Source: an uncultured Planctomycetota bacterium (lineage in GTDB: Bacteria; Planctomycetota; Phycisphaerae; UBA1845; UTPLA1). Taken from it: a stretch of 57,542 nt of DNA. This document shows, piece by piece, positions 37,486-46,890 of the stretch (position 1 is its first letter; each line of letters starts with the position of its first letter). The notes beneath the pieces were generated by a model that worked only from the letters and a program-made list of their open reading frames with translations, was not told the origin of the DNA and did no database searches. Position numbers and translations under genes: made by a program. The stretch covers positions 1 to 57,542 of the forward strand of contig CAADGE010000039.1 in assembly GCA_900696465.1 (NCBI GenBank), written 5' to 3'.

Positions 37486-37973
37486 GACACGCTGCCCCCC
37501 TTTCGCATCGCGAGCACGATGCCGACTGCGAGAATGAACACGATTCCGATCCCGAGCGGAAGCCAGGCAAGTATGCGTCGATTCGGATCGGGCATTGCAG
37601 CAGCAGTCGTGGTCGAATCGTGCGAAGATGCTGCCGGTGGCGGCGGGACAGCCAAAGCAGGTCCGGAATCTCGGACGACCAGTCGAAGCTGCTGCTCGAA
37701 AGAGGACTGGATCACCCGGTCGGCAAGGCGCCGCAGATATGCCTCGGGTAAATGCAGTGATTCGAGGGTGGTGAGGCCTGCCGGCTGTCGAAGCAAGCCG
37801 GTGATCACATAGTTCTGCGCCGGTGTGCGCGGCGGAAGATCATCAGGATTCTCCGGCGATCGTGCCGCACAGACGGAGACAAGCGCGATGATCAAGAGCA
37901 TCATCGCCATCGAAGACTTGAGATCATGCCGGTAGATGGTCCGACCTCCGTGGGCTCGACGAATCGACGGCAT
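37482..37973 (-). CDS. Small membrane protein coupled to the pentein enzyme
   Basis: A 163-residue protein with an N-terminal hydrophobic segment (about 22-38, MAMMLLIIALVSVCAA), a middle domain (ITGLLRQPAGLTTLESLHLPEAYLRRLADRVIQ), a Pro/Ala/Ser/Thr-rich linker and a C-terminal membrane helix (ILAWLPLGIGIVFILAVGIVLA) with basic end. The layout, signal plus stalk plus anchor, would hold the middle domain outside. No ribosome site marks the start; an ATG at 37910 right before the hydrophobic segment is an alternative. The stop overlaps the start of the deiminase-like gene, so the two are probably made together. No family recognised. Confidence 0.7.
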   Translation of the reverse strand: MPSIRRAHGGRTIYRHDLKSSMAMMLLIIALVSVCAARSPENPDDLPPRTPAQNYVITGLLRQPAGLTTLESLHLPEAYLRRLADRVIQSSFEQQLRLVVRDSGPALAVPPPPAASSHDSTTTAAAMPDPNRRILAWLPLGIGIVFILAVGIVLAMRKGGSVS

Positions 37974-37996
37974 CTTATTCGAGCCGGCGGGCGCTG

Positions 37997-40900
37997 TCAG
38001 CCATGACTTCGACCGAGTTGGCGCGCCAGCAGCTCGGCGACATGCCAGGCCGCTGCCGGCGTATGGTGCTCAATCTGGCATCGGCAACTGAAACCGGAAA
38101 CGGCGATCGTCGCGTTCGGATGCCGCAGGATTGGAGGAAACAGTCGATGCTCGCCGACGGCAGCCGCCACGTCGTAGTGTTCTTTTTCATGACCGAACGA
38201 ACCTGCCATGCCGCAGCAGCCGGAGTTTATCTCCCCGACAGCGTCACCGAAAAATGCCCGGAGGACGCTCATTGCATCCTCGGAGCCGACCAGTGCTTTC
38301 TGATGGCAGTGGGCGTGATAAAGAATTGCGGAAGGCAGTATGCGGGATGCGGAGCGATTCGCTCTTTCGTCGCTTCCGGAATCGAGGGCTCGTAAGGAGA
38401 GCGACTCAAGATCTTTTGCGAGGAAGGTCTCCAGCATCATCGCGTGATCGGCAATACCGCGTGCTTCAGGCGTACGAACGAGCTGGGGCAGTTCGTCCGT
38501 GAACGTCAGGATGCAGCTCGGCTCAGTCCCGAGAATGGGAATTCCCTGTGCGGCCAAGGGAGCAAGAACACGAACACACTTCTCTGTCTGGCGTTGCGCA
38601 TGATCAAGCAGGCCCTTGCTGATCGCGGGACGTCCGCAGCAGACCTCCGGAGGGATGATGACCTCGTAACCGAGCGCTTCGAGAACCTGGACGGTGGCGA
38701 TGCCGACCTGCGGCGTAAAGTAGTTCGTCCAGGTATCGACGAAATACACGACCCGCATGTCATTTCTATTGCTTCTCGATCTCGGATGCTGGATTGATCC
38801 GAAACCGGCGGATTGCAATCTGTCTGCGTTGGTACTCCTGCGGCTGCTGTACCAGTCTCGAAACGTCTGATGCGCCAGTCGCGGCGGCGGTATTCGTCGA
38901 TCCAGGCCGATCCAGCGATCAAGCAGCGCACGCACCCATCGGCTTTGTCCGACGGCATTGGCCAGCGGCGCGACATGACTCGCCCAGCGGCACCATTCTG
39001 CAGTGTGCGCAATGAGTCGGCTGCGCAGCGGGACACCGATCTGCCGATGCGCGTGGTGCTGCCACTCGGCCTTCAGTCGGGCCATGTCCACGCCAGTCGG
39101 ACACTCCGACTTGCATGCCTTGCATGACAGGCACAGGTCCATCACCTCCGGCAGGGCCGGGTCCTCCAGTCCATCAAGCAACTCGCGATTAGAAAGTGCC
39201 ATCCGTAAGGCATTAGCCCGCGCCCGTGTCGTATGTCGCTCATCGCCGGTCGCCATGTAGGAGGGGCACATCGTGCCGACGAGCCGCTGGCGGCACTGTC
39301 CGACACCGCTGCACATTTCCGCCAGTCCGGCCATGCCGCCGTGGGATGAAAAATCCAGCACGGTCAGCGGCTGCTCGGCGCAGTAATCCGACCCGTAACG
39401 AAATTGACCGATCATCGGAAGCGGATCGACGATCTTTCCGGGGTTGAGGATGTTGTGCGGATCGAACGCTGCTTTTATTCGTCGAAAGGCCTCGATGATC
39501 TTCGGGCCGTACATTTTCTCCAGCCAGCAGGATCGAAGGATTCCGTCGCCGTGCTCGCCGGTCATGGTGCCGCCGAACTCGAGTGCGAGCGAGCTGATGC
39601 GATCGGCGACCCGGTGCATCTTCGCGATGTCGCCGGCGTCTTTGAGATTCAGAATCGGCTTGACGTGAAGACAGCCGACACTTGCGTGTGCGTAATAACT
39701 CGATTCGGGCACGCCCTCTTCCGCGAGCACCTGCATGAATCGTGCGATGTAATCGCGCAACCGCGCGGGATCGACGGCCGTGTCTTCAACGAAGTCGTAA
39801 GTCTGCCGATCGCCGGGGCGCGACATCAGGAGGCCCAGCCCGCTCTTGCGGATGTGCCAGACGGATTCCTGCTCGGCGGCGTCGGTGAGGATGGGCCATG
39901 CGTAGCCCATGCTGCGGGACTTCAGATCCACAGCGAGGGTTTTGAGACGTTGCGTAAGTCGTCCAGCGTCGTCATCGTAAAGCTCAATGATGAGCACGCC
40001 CTGCGGGTCGCCTTCGATGAGCCAGCGACGGCGACGCATCACGGGATTTGTCCGGGCTGCGTCCAGTATCAGCTTGTCGAGCAGTTCGACGGCGGCGGGC
40101 TGGTGCTCAAGCGTTGCCGGTGTCGCGGAAAGGGCATCGAGCAGATCGCCAAAGTGAGCGACGACCAGCCCTTTGTATCCGGGTAGCGGCGTGAGCTGCA
40201 ACACGGCGCCGACAATGATCGCGAGCGTGCCTTCGCTTCCACAAAGGAGCGACTGGACGTTGACGCGCCCATCCGGCTCAACGCGGAGCCGATCCAGTGC
40301 ATACCCCCCGTTTCGACGCATCACCTTCGGAAAGCGTGCAGCGATCTCAGTCGAGTACTCCTCCGTGATGCGCCGCAACGTTTCCTCGCTTTGTCGGTCC
40401 AAGGCGCCGTCGTCGGACAGCGACAAACCACGCTGCGATTCAGGACACGTCGAGAAATCGCCCCAGCTTCGCCGCGAGCCGTCGGAGAGCACCACGTCCA
40501 GCGCAGCTACGTGGTCGACCGTTCTGCCGTACATCACCGAGTGAGCTCCGCAGGAGTTGTTGGCAATCATTCCGCCGATGGTCGCCCGGCTGCTGGTGGC
40601 CACGTCCGGCGCGAAGTGCAACCCGTATGGCGCCAGAGCCGCGTTGAGTTCGTCGAGCACGACGCCCGGCTCGACCACGGCCGTGCGCGATTCCGGATCG
40701 ATCTGAAGGATACGGTTGAGATAACGCGAGCAGTCGAGTTGCAATCCACGATTGACTGCGCCGCCGGCCAGACCGGTGCCTGCACCGCGTGCAGTGATCG
40801 GAATTCGATGGCGAGCACACGAGCGCACAGCCGCCTGTACGTCTTCTACGCTACGCGGGAAGACGACGCCATCGGGCACGATTTCGTAGATGCTGGCGTC

Positions 40901-41020
40901 GGTGGCGTAGATGGCGCGGGTCAGTCGATCGTCTCGGATTTCACCGCGCAGCTCGCCGCGCAATTCGTCGATGGCGCGACGCAACGAAACGTGTGAACTA
41001 TCGATGCTCATCCGGCGCAT
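37997..41020 (-). CDS. FAD-linked oxidase/iron-sulfur fusion, YdiJ-like 2-hydroxyacid dehydrogenase
   Basis: A 1007-residue protein of the length and layout of YdiJ (D-2-hydroxyglutarate dehydrogenase). An FAD-binding-4 domain (about 45-225; PITARGAGTGLAGGAVN, ATSSRATIGGMIANNSCGAHSV) is followed by an FAD oxidase C domain with TGEHGDGILRS. Then come two iron-sulfur motifs (CSGVGQCRQRLVGTMCPSY and CLSCKACKSECPTGVD) and two CCG-type heterodisulfide-reductase segments (EVCCGRPAISKGLLDHA, GCCGMAGSFGHEKEHY). It would oxidise a D-2-hydroxyacid and pass electrons to the quinone pool. Both M1 and M4 could be the start. The gene lies 23 bases before the small membrane protein and may share its transcript. 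Confidence 0.9.
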   Translation of the reverse strand: MRRMSIDSSHVSLRRAIDELRGELRGEIRDDRLTRAIYATDASIYEIVPDGVVFPRSVEDVQAAVRSCARHRIPITARGAGTGLAGGAVNRGLQLDCSRYLNRILQIDPESRTAVVEPGVVLDELNAALAPYGLHFAPDVATSSRATIGGMIANNSCGAHSVMYGRTVDHVAALDVVLSDGSRRSWGDFSTCPESQRGLSLSDDGALDRQSEETLRRITEEYSTEIAARFPKVMRRNGGYALDRLRVEPDGRVNVQSLLCGSEGTLAIIVGAVLQLTPLPGYKGLVVAHFGDLLDALSATPATLEHQPAAVELLDKLILDAARTNPVMRRRRWLIEGDPQGVLIIELYDDDAGRLTQRLKTLAVDLKSRSMGYAWPILTDAAEQESVWHIRKSGLGLLMSRPGDRQTYDFVEDTAVDPARLRDYIARFMQVLAEEGVPESSYYAHASVGCLHVKPILNLKDAGDIAKMHRVADRISSLALEFGGTMTGEHGDGILRSCWLEKMYGPKIIEAFRRIKAAFDPHNILNPGKIVDPLPMIGQFRYGSDYCAEQPLTVLDFSSHGGMAGLAEMCSGVGQCRQRLVGTMCPSYMATGDERHTTRARANALRMALSNRELLDGLEDPALPEVMDLCLSCKACKSECPTGVDMARLKAEWQHHAHRQIGVPLRSRLIAHTAEWCRWASHVAPLANAVGQSRWVRALLDRWIGLDRRIPPPRLAHQTFRDWYSSRRSTNADRLQSAGFGSIQHPRSRSNRNDMRVVYFVDTWTNYFTPQVGIATVQVLEALGYEVIIPPEVCCGRPAISKGLLDHAQRQTEKCVRVLAPLAAQGIPILGTEPSCILTFTDELPQLVRTPEARGIADHAMMLETFLAKDLESLSLRALDSGSDERANRSASRILPSAILYHAHCHQKALVGSEDAMSVLRAFFGDAVGEINSGCCGMAGSFGHEKEHYDVAAAVGEHRLFPPILRHPNATIAVSGFSCRCQIEHHTPAAAWHVAELLARQLGRSHG

Positions 41021-41062
41021 CGTATCGCGCGGGACAGTTTCTTCACGTTCGAATCCAACGCT

Positions 41063-42301
41063 TCATCTACCCATTCGGCAACGACGCCGCAGGAGCGGAA
41101 TCACCGAGAACAGAGCCAGCGTCGTCGGCTCGGGTACAGGCGGGTCGAAGGCCACGGCCAGCGAGCCATTGAAGTCGACGTAGGCAATGGCCGGCCAGCT
41201 CGTGCCGTAGTCGTCGAAGGCCAGCGAAGGTCGACGCGGTCGATTCGCCGGGGCATCGAGCCGGATGGTGCCGTCGACCAGCGTTGACTGCCATGACGAT
41301 GAGGACGTCTGCCATGCGAAGTGTAGTTCTTCCGCCGAGGATGAATGGACCTTGCGCTCATAGGCAATGGCCGGACGGCCATCGACCGGATCAAAGGCAA
41401 GCGAGACGTCCTCAAAGCGGTGCAGCGTAGAGGAAAAGACCTCGGTCGTCTGAAGGAAAGACCCGGTGAACTTGCTGTAAAAGAGCTTCGATGTATTCGA
41501 TCCGCTGTCGAAGGTCGTGTAGGCCAGCGCCACGCGACCATCGCCGGGGTCCATGGCGATGTCCACGCCGTAGATGTTGGAAGCGGATACGAGTACGGCC
41601 GACGGCCACGGCGCGGCCGTGGATGGTTCCGAGGCGATGATCACGCCCTGTCCACCGCCGGAAAGCGCACCGCGGAGGGCCATGTGTCGCAGCCCTCTGC
41701 CGTCCGTGACAAGTGCTGCATCGTGCAGGGATGAAAATCCGCTGATGGTCGCCATGTCCACGGAAGAAAACGAACTGCCGGAGTGGCGGATGTCGAAGAA
41801 GTTACCGGTGCTCGTGCGTGCGAACATGCCGCGCAGCGTGCCGGCCAGATCGTAGGAGATGTCGATGATCGGCCGGGCGGTCGCGGCGCTGCTGCCGACG
41901 GACTGGGCCACGCTGAGGTTGAAGCTGGCCTGCACCGTGCCGTTGGCGTTCACCCAGGCGACGACCGGCCGCTCGGAGCGGTCAAAGGCCAGACTGGTCA
42001 GCAGGCCGGAATCGGCCGTGGCAGGTGCAAGCTGGTGTGTACTCCAAAGGCCCAGGCCCAGCAACTGAGCGAAGTTGACCGTGTTGACGCCGGACGACTG
42101 CGAAACGAGCGACCATGAGACCGCAGGTGTGCCATAGTGATCGAAGGCCAGCGACGGTGATGAGACGTAAAAGTCTGAGGCCGGCGCGGCAGTGACCGAT
42201 GAAAAGACCCAGTTCGGCGTACCGTCCACCGCCTGCAACGTTGCGGACATCCAGAGAAATGTGACCCCCGAAACGATCCCGGCAATCATCTGCATCCGCA
42301 T
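41063..42301 (-). CDS. PEP-CTERM secreted protein with propeller-like repeats
   Basis: GAGGAGG lies eight bases before the ATG at 42301, which is chosen over the GTG one codon earlier. A signal peptide (MRMQMIAGIVSGVTFLWMSATLQA) is followed by repeated strands of the form SLAFDxxGxPAVSW (for example LAFDHYGTPAVSW, LAFDRSERPVVAW, LAFDPVDGRPAIAY, LAFDDYGTSWPAIAY), about every 50-60 residues, suggesting a beta-propeller. The C-terminus VPEPTTLALFSVIPLLRRRCR is a PEP-CTERM sorting signal, although its hydrophobic part is short. Function unknown; surface-displayed binding is likely. The FAD/Fe-S gene begins 42 bases downstream. Confidence 0.85.
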   Translation of the reverse strand: MRMQMIAGIVSGVTFLWMSATLQAVDGTPNWVFSSVTAAPASDFYVSSPSLAFDHYGTPAVSWSLVSQSSGVNTVNFAQLLGLGLWSTHQLAPATADSGLLTSLAFDRSERPVVAWVNANGTVQASFNLSVAQSVGSSAATARPIIDISYDLAGTLRGMFARTSTGNFFDIRHSGSSFSSVDMATISGFSSLHDAALVTDGRGLRHMALRGALSGGGQGVIIASEPSTAAPWPSAVLVSASNIYGVDIAMDPGDGRVALAYTTFDSGSNTSKLFYSKFTGSFLQTTEVFSSTLHRFEDVSLAFDPVDGRPAIAYERKVHSSSAEELHFAWQTSSSSWQSTLVDGTIRLDAPANRPRRPSLAFDDYGTSWPAIAYVDFNGSLAVAFDPPVPEPTTLALFSVIPLLRRRCRMGR

Positions 42302-42425
42302 CACAACTGCCTCCTCTTCATGATAATGAGCTTCAAGCCCTTGTTACATTTACTGCATGCGATCCGGCTCTCCAGCGGCGTCGGCCAGATTGTCGGCGTG
42401 CGTGTCATTGTCGTTGTAATCGACT

Positions 42426-42872
42426 CTACGGTGCTTCGCCGAGGGCACGGGCGCGAAGCTCCGCAGCGGATTGAAGCAGGACCTCCTTGTCAACTGATTG
42501 GCGCGGTTCGAGGACGAGAACGTCCATGACATGGTGATCGTGGATCGTGAAGGGTACCAGACACTCGGCAAAGAAATCGATGAAGGGCCACTGGTACCAC
42601 GGCGCGTCGATCCGCCGATTCGTCTTGAGGGTCTGATAGCCCTCCTTGCGGATGACGATGTCGTAGTCGCCGTACCAGGTAAAAGGAACCTTGACCGGCG
42701 ACTTGCCGACTTCCTGATCGTTGAGGAAGACGGTGGCGCCTTCCGGCTCGGTGTGGATGCTGACCGTGCGTTCCACGCAGCCCGGAAGAAACAGTGCGAC
42801 CAGCAGAGTCAGCATCAGAGCCGGATTCGTCCCTGAACGGCCGTGCCCGCTGCTTCGTGATTCACGGTACAT
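42426..42872 (-). CDS. PEGA-domain lipoprotein
   Basis: The start at 42872 has an AAGGAG site at slightly long spacing. Residues 20-32 form a lipoprotein signal (LMLTLLVALFLPGC), with lipidation expected on the Cys. Residues about 36-75 are a PEGA domain (VSIHTEPEGATVFLNDQEVGKSPVKVPF, then YDIVIRKEGYQTLK), a small surface beta fold. The rest (WPFIDFFAECLVPFTIHDHHVMDVLVL) is of the kind often found after PEGA in planctomycete and myxobacterial lipoproteins. The cellular role is not known. The frame upstream overlaps ruvX only if a much earlier start were used. Confidence 0.85.
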   Translation of the reverse strand: MYRESRSSGHGRSGTNPALMLTLLVALFLPGCVERTVSIHTEPEGATVFLNDQEVGKSPVKVPFTWYGDYDIVIRKEGYQTLKTNRRIDAPWYQWPFIDFFAECLVPFTIHDHHVMDVLVLEPRQSVDKEVLLQSAAELRARALGEAP

Positions 42873-43005
42873 GGCAGGCGTCGCTCCTTCTCGCCTGATG
42901 GCGTAGCCGTAGTCTAGCGAAACCACTCTGGCAGGCAAGAATCTCCCCAGGCAATGGATCGCGTCCGGAGACGGCTTTGTGTGATTCTTTCGCCGCGGCG
43001 TCCGG

Positions 43006-43434
43006 TCACTGAGCAGATGCTTCATCGAGATAGGATTGGAGGATTTTCTGGGCCGCGATGCGGTCGGTCAGCCCTCTGCGGTCCCGCGAGCGGATGCCCG
43101 CCGCGTCCAGCGCCTCATTCGCCGCGTGCGACGTTAGACGCTCGTCGTGGAGGTGGACAGGTACATCGCCGAGCCGCCCCAGTTCGACGGCGAAACTTCG
43201 AGTCAGCGCGGTCTGCTCGCTGTCGCTGCCATCCATGTTGAGCGGCAGACCGACGACCAGCAGGGTTGCTTCTTCGCCATGTGCTGCGTCGAGAACAAGT
43301 CGGGCATCCCGCGATGCGTCGTTTCGTCCTTCCAGCGTCGCCAGTGGAACGGCAATGCGCGTCTCCAGATCGGCGATTGCCAGCCCGATGCGTCGACGGC
43401 CGTAGTCGATCCCCATGATTCGCGTGACAGCCAT
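43006..43434 (-). CDS. ruvX: Putative pre-16S rRNA nuclease / Holliday junction resolvase (RuvX/YqgF)
   Basis: A 142-residue RNase H-fold protein of family length. It shows the first catalytic Asp in MGIDYGRRRIGLAIAD, the strand LLVVGLPLNMDGSDSEQT, the acidic DERLTSHAAN and the closing AAQKILQSYLDE. In E. coli YqgF helps form the 5' end of 16S rRNA; a resolvase role has also been proposed. It sits 10 bases after the manC-like gene in the same direction. Confidence 0.93.
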   Translation of the reverse strand: MAVTRIMGIDYGRRRIGLAIADLETRIAVPLATLEGRNDASRDARLVLDAAHGEEATLLVVGLPLNMDGSDSEQTALTRSFAVELGRLGDVPVHLHDERLTSHAANEALDAAGIRSRDRRGLTDRIAAQKILQSYLDEASAQ

Positions 43435-43444
43435 GCGACACCGG

Positions 43445-44518
43445 CTAGGTATATCGTCCCTGCTCGAAATCCTGGAGCCGGGCCACCAGCTCCCTGATTC
43501 GCTGCGCCTGGTCGCGCCGGCAGATCAGCGTCGCGTCCGGACTGTGGACGACGACGAGATCGTCCACGCCGATTGCTGCGATCAGGTGCTCCGCCTCGCT
43601 GACCAGGATGTTTCCACGGCTGTCGATGGTGATCGAACGCGCACCACACGTCGAATTGCCGACGGCGTCGGTCCCGACCACGGATGCCAGCGCCGACCAG
43701 CTTCCGACGTCGATCCACTCCAGGTCCATCTCCACCATCAGAACGCGCTCGGCCTTCTCCATCACTGCGTGATCAATGCTGACTCGCTGCAGGTCCGGAT
43801 AGCGACGACGCGCCTCGTCGGCAGCGCCCGGCGTGTCCCATTTCGCCGCGATCGCCGCGACGCACTCGGCCGTTTTCGGAAGGTGTTGCCGAAGCTGAGC
43901 GAGGATCGTCTCCGTCCTCCAGACAAACATACCGCTGTTCCAGACGTAGCTACCCGAATCGATGTACGACTTCGCGGTCACCTCGTCCGGCTTCTCATGA
44001 AAACCGGCCGCGAGCCAGACGCCGGGAGCGATCGATTCGCCGCGTTGCAGATAACCCAGACCGGTGTGCGGCTCGGTCGGGCGGATGCCGAAGGTGATCA
44101 AGGCATCGGCGTGTTCTTCGGCGACTTCGTAACCTCGCCGGACCAGCTCGACGAATCGTTCGACGGGTCGAATCAGGTGATCGGCTGTGAACACGCCCAT
44201 GACGTACGACGGATTCCGTCGATGCAGCACGGACGCGGAAAGCGCCACTGCTGCCGCCGTATCGCGCCCGACCGGCTCGCCGATGAGGTTCTCGCGCGGC
44301 AGCTCCGGCAGCGCCGCGGCGATGGCCGGCAGGTGATCGGCCAGCGCGATGACGTAAATGTCTTCGGGCCGGAGCAGCCCGCGGAGCCGCTCGAAGGATC
44401 GCTCGATGAGACTATGCCCATCAAGCAGGCGCAGGAGTTGTTTGGGCCGGTCCCGCCGTGAAAGCGGCCAGAGACGCGTGCCGGAGCCGCCTGCCATGAT
44501 TACCGCGCATCGATGCAT
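43445..44518 (-). CDS. manC: Mannose-1-phosphate guanylyltransferase
   Basis: ATG 44518 begins MHRCAVIMAGGSGTRLWPLSRRDRPKQ, the nucleotidyltransferase signature; an ATG ten codons earlier adds a segment that does not fit the family. The 357-residue protein has the NTP-transferase domain (FTADHLIRP, GYLQRGESI, YVWNSGMFVWRTETIL, DIGSWSAL-like VDVGSWSAL) and a short left-handed helix part (GNILVSEAEHLIAAIGVDDLVVV). It makes GDP-mannose from mannose-1-phosphate and GTP. The phosphomannose isomerase domain found in bifunctional ManC/AlgA proteins is missing. It lies between the helicase gene and ruvX, all leftward. Confidence 0.93.
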   Translation of the reverse strand: MHRCAVIMAGGSGTRLWPLSRRDRPKQLLRLLDGHSLIERSFERLRGLLRPEDIYVIALADHLPAIAAALPELPRENLIGEPVGRDTAAAVALSASVLHRRNPSYVMGVFTADHLIRPVERFVELVRRGYEVAEEHADALITFGIRPTEPHTGLGYLQRGESIAPGVWLAAGFHEKPDEVTAKSYIDSGSYVWNSGMFVWRTETILAQLRQHLPKTAECVAAIAAKWDTPGAADEARRRYPDLQRVSIDHAVMEKAERVLMVEMDLEWIDVGSWSALASVVGTDAVGNSTCGARSITIDSRGNILVSEAEHLIAAIGVDDLVVVHSPDATLICRRDQAQRIRELVARLQDFEQGRYT

Positions 44519-44572
44519 GATCGTTCGCCGGATCGATGAACCAGTCACTTGGAAATCGCGCGCCTGTTGGAC

Positions 44573-46714
44573 TTACTCCATGACGTAGAGCGAGACATGC
44601 TCACAGGCGAAGGAGCGCTCGCCGTACTCGCCAAAGTATATTCGAACGTAGAGCGAGCGGCCGCGCGGTTCGAGCCCGACCACCTCACCTTCGCCATACT
44701 CGTCATGTCGAACGCGCTGACCGGGATAGTAGCCGTCGCCACCCATCCGGCGGAAAGGGTCGTGCGTCCGCCCAAGATGTGCCACGCTGCGATCGCGGTC
44801 TGATTCGAAGATGCTTCGCGCCAGTTCTTCCTGAGGCAGCTCATTGAGAAATCGGGAGGCGCGTGTCCGCTCGGTGATACCGCGGACCATACGATACTTC
44901 GCGTGCGAAAGCGTCAGCAGCCGCATGGCCCTCGTCATGCCCACGAAGCAGAGTCTACGCTCCTCTTCCAGTTCGAGCAGATCCCCCTGCATGGCACGTT
45001 GATGGGGCAGGAGACCATCCTCAAGCCCGACCATGTATACATATGGAAACTCCAGCCCCTTCGCCGTATGCAGGGTCATCAGGGTAATCGCGCCGCCCTC
45101 GGCGAGTGAATCGGCATCACTGACCAGACTGATCTGCTGGAGCCAGTCTTCCAGCGTGCCTTCCGGATTCTCGGCGTCGAACTGTCTGGCCGCGTTGACC
45201 AGTTCGTAGACGTTGGCCAGCGGATCGTTATCAATATCACTTGCATCCGAGAGCGATTTTTCGAGACCGGATTCCCTGAGGACGGCCTCGACCACGGCCT
45301 GCACCGGCCGGCGCGGGACCGCACGAAGCGAGGACAGCAAATCCGCAAAAGCACCGACTTTTCTCGCCGCGGCGCCCTTGTCTGAGCGGATCTTGCCGAG
45401 CGCGGCATCGAAGTCTCCGCCAAGCCGCTGACGCTCGGCCCGGATCCGGTCCATCGTCACCTTGCCGATCCCGCGTGAAGGCGCACCCATGGCGCGGAAC
45501 AGGGCTGTCTCGTCGGCGGGATTCTGGATGATGCGGAGGTATGCGAGAACGTCCTTGATCTCCTTGCGGCCGTAGAACTCGATGCCGCGTGCGATCTGGT
45601 ACGGCAAGTGCCGTGTACGTAGCGCATCTTCCAGGACGCGGCTCAGCGCGTTGATGCGGTAGAAAATGGCGATGTCACCGGGCTCAGCGCCATCTGAAAG
45701 CTGTCGCTCGATGTCCTCGGCAATGCGCCCGGCCTCCATCAACTCATCGTCACACGACCAGACGCGCACCGGCATACCCACATCGCCGCTCGTCCAAAGC
45801 GATTTGTGCTTGCGCTGCGTGTTGTGGTCGATGAGCGTCGATGCCGCCGACAGGATCGCGCCGGTGCTGCGGAAGTTCTGCTCCAGCCGCACCACGCACG
45901 CTTCCGGGTAGTCGGCCTCGAAGTCGAGAATGTTGCGCAGGTCCGCCCCGCGCCAGGCGTAGATCGACTGGTCCGGGTCTCCGGTAGCGCAGATGTTTCG
46001 GTGCAACGATGCCAGCCGCGACGCGATGATGTACTGTGCGCGATTGGTGTCCTGGTATTCATCGATCAGCAGGTAGCGAAATCGCTCCGATAGTTCCCGG
46101 CAGACGGACTCGTCGCACTGCAGCAGCCCGGCCATCCGCATCAGCAGGTCATCAAAATCGCACGCCTGCTGCTCGCACAACAGCTGCTGATATCGGTGAT
46201 AGATCCTCGCGACCGTCTTGGTGGAATAGTCGAATGCCTGGGCTTCAAATTCATCGGGGCCGATCAACCGATTCTTGGCATCGCTGATCCGCACTTCGAC
46301 CGATCTGGGCTGCCAATTCATCGCATCCAGACCGCACTGTTGGATCGCGTCGCGCAGCACCTGTCGCCGATCCGCCTGATCAACGATCGTGTAGTTCGAA
46401 GCCAATCCGGCGGCCTCCGCATATTCCCGCAGAAGCCGGGCACACAGTGAATGAAACGTGCAAACCCACATCCGCCCGGCGACGCCGAGCCCCCAAATGC
46501 GCTCTCGCATCTCGCCGGCCGCCTTGTTGGTGAAGGTGATCGCCAGTACCTGATCAGGGCGCGCTACCGTCCGGGCAATGTGTACCGCCCGCCGCGTGAT
46601 GACCCGCGTCTTGCCAGACCCGGCGCCGGCCAGAACGAGCAGCGGCCCTTCCGTGTGGAGGACCGCTTCGCGCTGCGCGTCGGTCAGGTTTTCCAGCAGG
46701 TCATCGTGAGACAT
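44573..46714 (-). CDS. pcrA: ATP-dependent DNA helicase PcrA/UvrD
   Basis: The start MSHDDLLENLTDAQREAV at 46714 follows GGGAGAGGG. The 713-residue superfamily 1 helicase shows Walker A (LAGAGSGKTRVI), motif Ia (AITFTNKAAGEM), Walker B (LLIDEYQDTNRAQY), motif III (GDPDQSIYAWRGAD), motif IV (LEQNFRSTGAIL), motif V (TLMTLHTAKGLEFPYVYMVG) and motif VI (FVGMTRAM). The C-terminal VRHDEYGEGEVV...LYVRIYFGEYGERSF is the Tudor-like domain of PcrA/UvrD that binds RNA polymerase. It acts in nucleotide-excision and replication repair. The manC-like gene follows 54 bases on. Confidence 0.96.
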   Translation of the reverse strand: MSHDDLLENLTDAQREAVLHTEGPLLVLAGAGSGKTRVITRRAVHIARTVARPDQVLAITFTNKAAGEMRERIWGLGVAGRMWVCTFHSLCARLLREYAEAAGLASNYTIVDQADRRQVLRDAIQQCGLDAMNWQPRSVEVRISDAKNRLIGPDEFEAQAFDYSTKTVARIYHRYQQLLCEQQACDFDDLLMRMAGLLQCDESVCRELSERFRYLLIDEYQDTNRAQYIIASRLASLHRNICATGDPDQSIYAWRGADLRNILDFEADYPEACVVRLEQNFRSTGAILSAASTLIDHNTQRKHKSLWTSGDVGMPVRVWSCDDELMEAGRIAEDIERQLSDGAEPGDIAIFYRINALSRVLEDALRTRHLPYQIARGIEFYGRKEIKDVLAYLRIIQNPADETALFRAMGAPSRGIGKVTMDRIRAERQRLGGDFDAALGKIRSDKGAAARKVGAFADLLSSLRAVPRRPVQAVVEAVLRESGLEKSLSDASDIDNDPLANVYELVNAARQFDAENPEGTLEDWLQQISLVSDADSLAEGGAITLMTLHTAKGLEFPYVYMVGLEDGLLPHQRAMQGDLLELEEERRLCFVGMTRAMRLLTLSHAKYRMVRGITERTRASRFLNELPQEELARSIFESDRDRSVAHLGRTHDPFRRMGGDGYYPGQRVRHDEYGEGEVVGLEPRGRSLYVRIYFGEYGERSFACEHVSLYVME

Positions 46715-46890
46715 CGGCACCCTCTCCCTCATCGTATACTACCGACCATCCGCTTCGTCCATCAGCCATTGCACGACGGTGCAGGATTCATCGGGATATT
46801 GTGTATCTGCATGCCCACAAGATGGCAGGACGATCGGCCAAGGCGTAGAATATGTGTGGGTCGCCCAACCCCCCTGCCGCGGAGGTCTTC

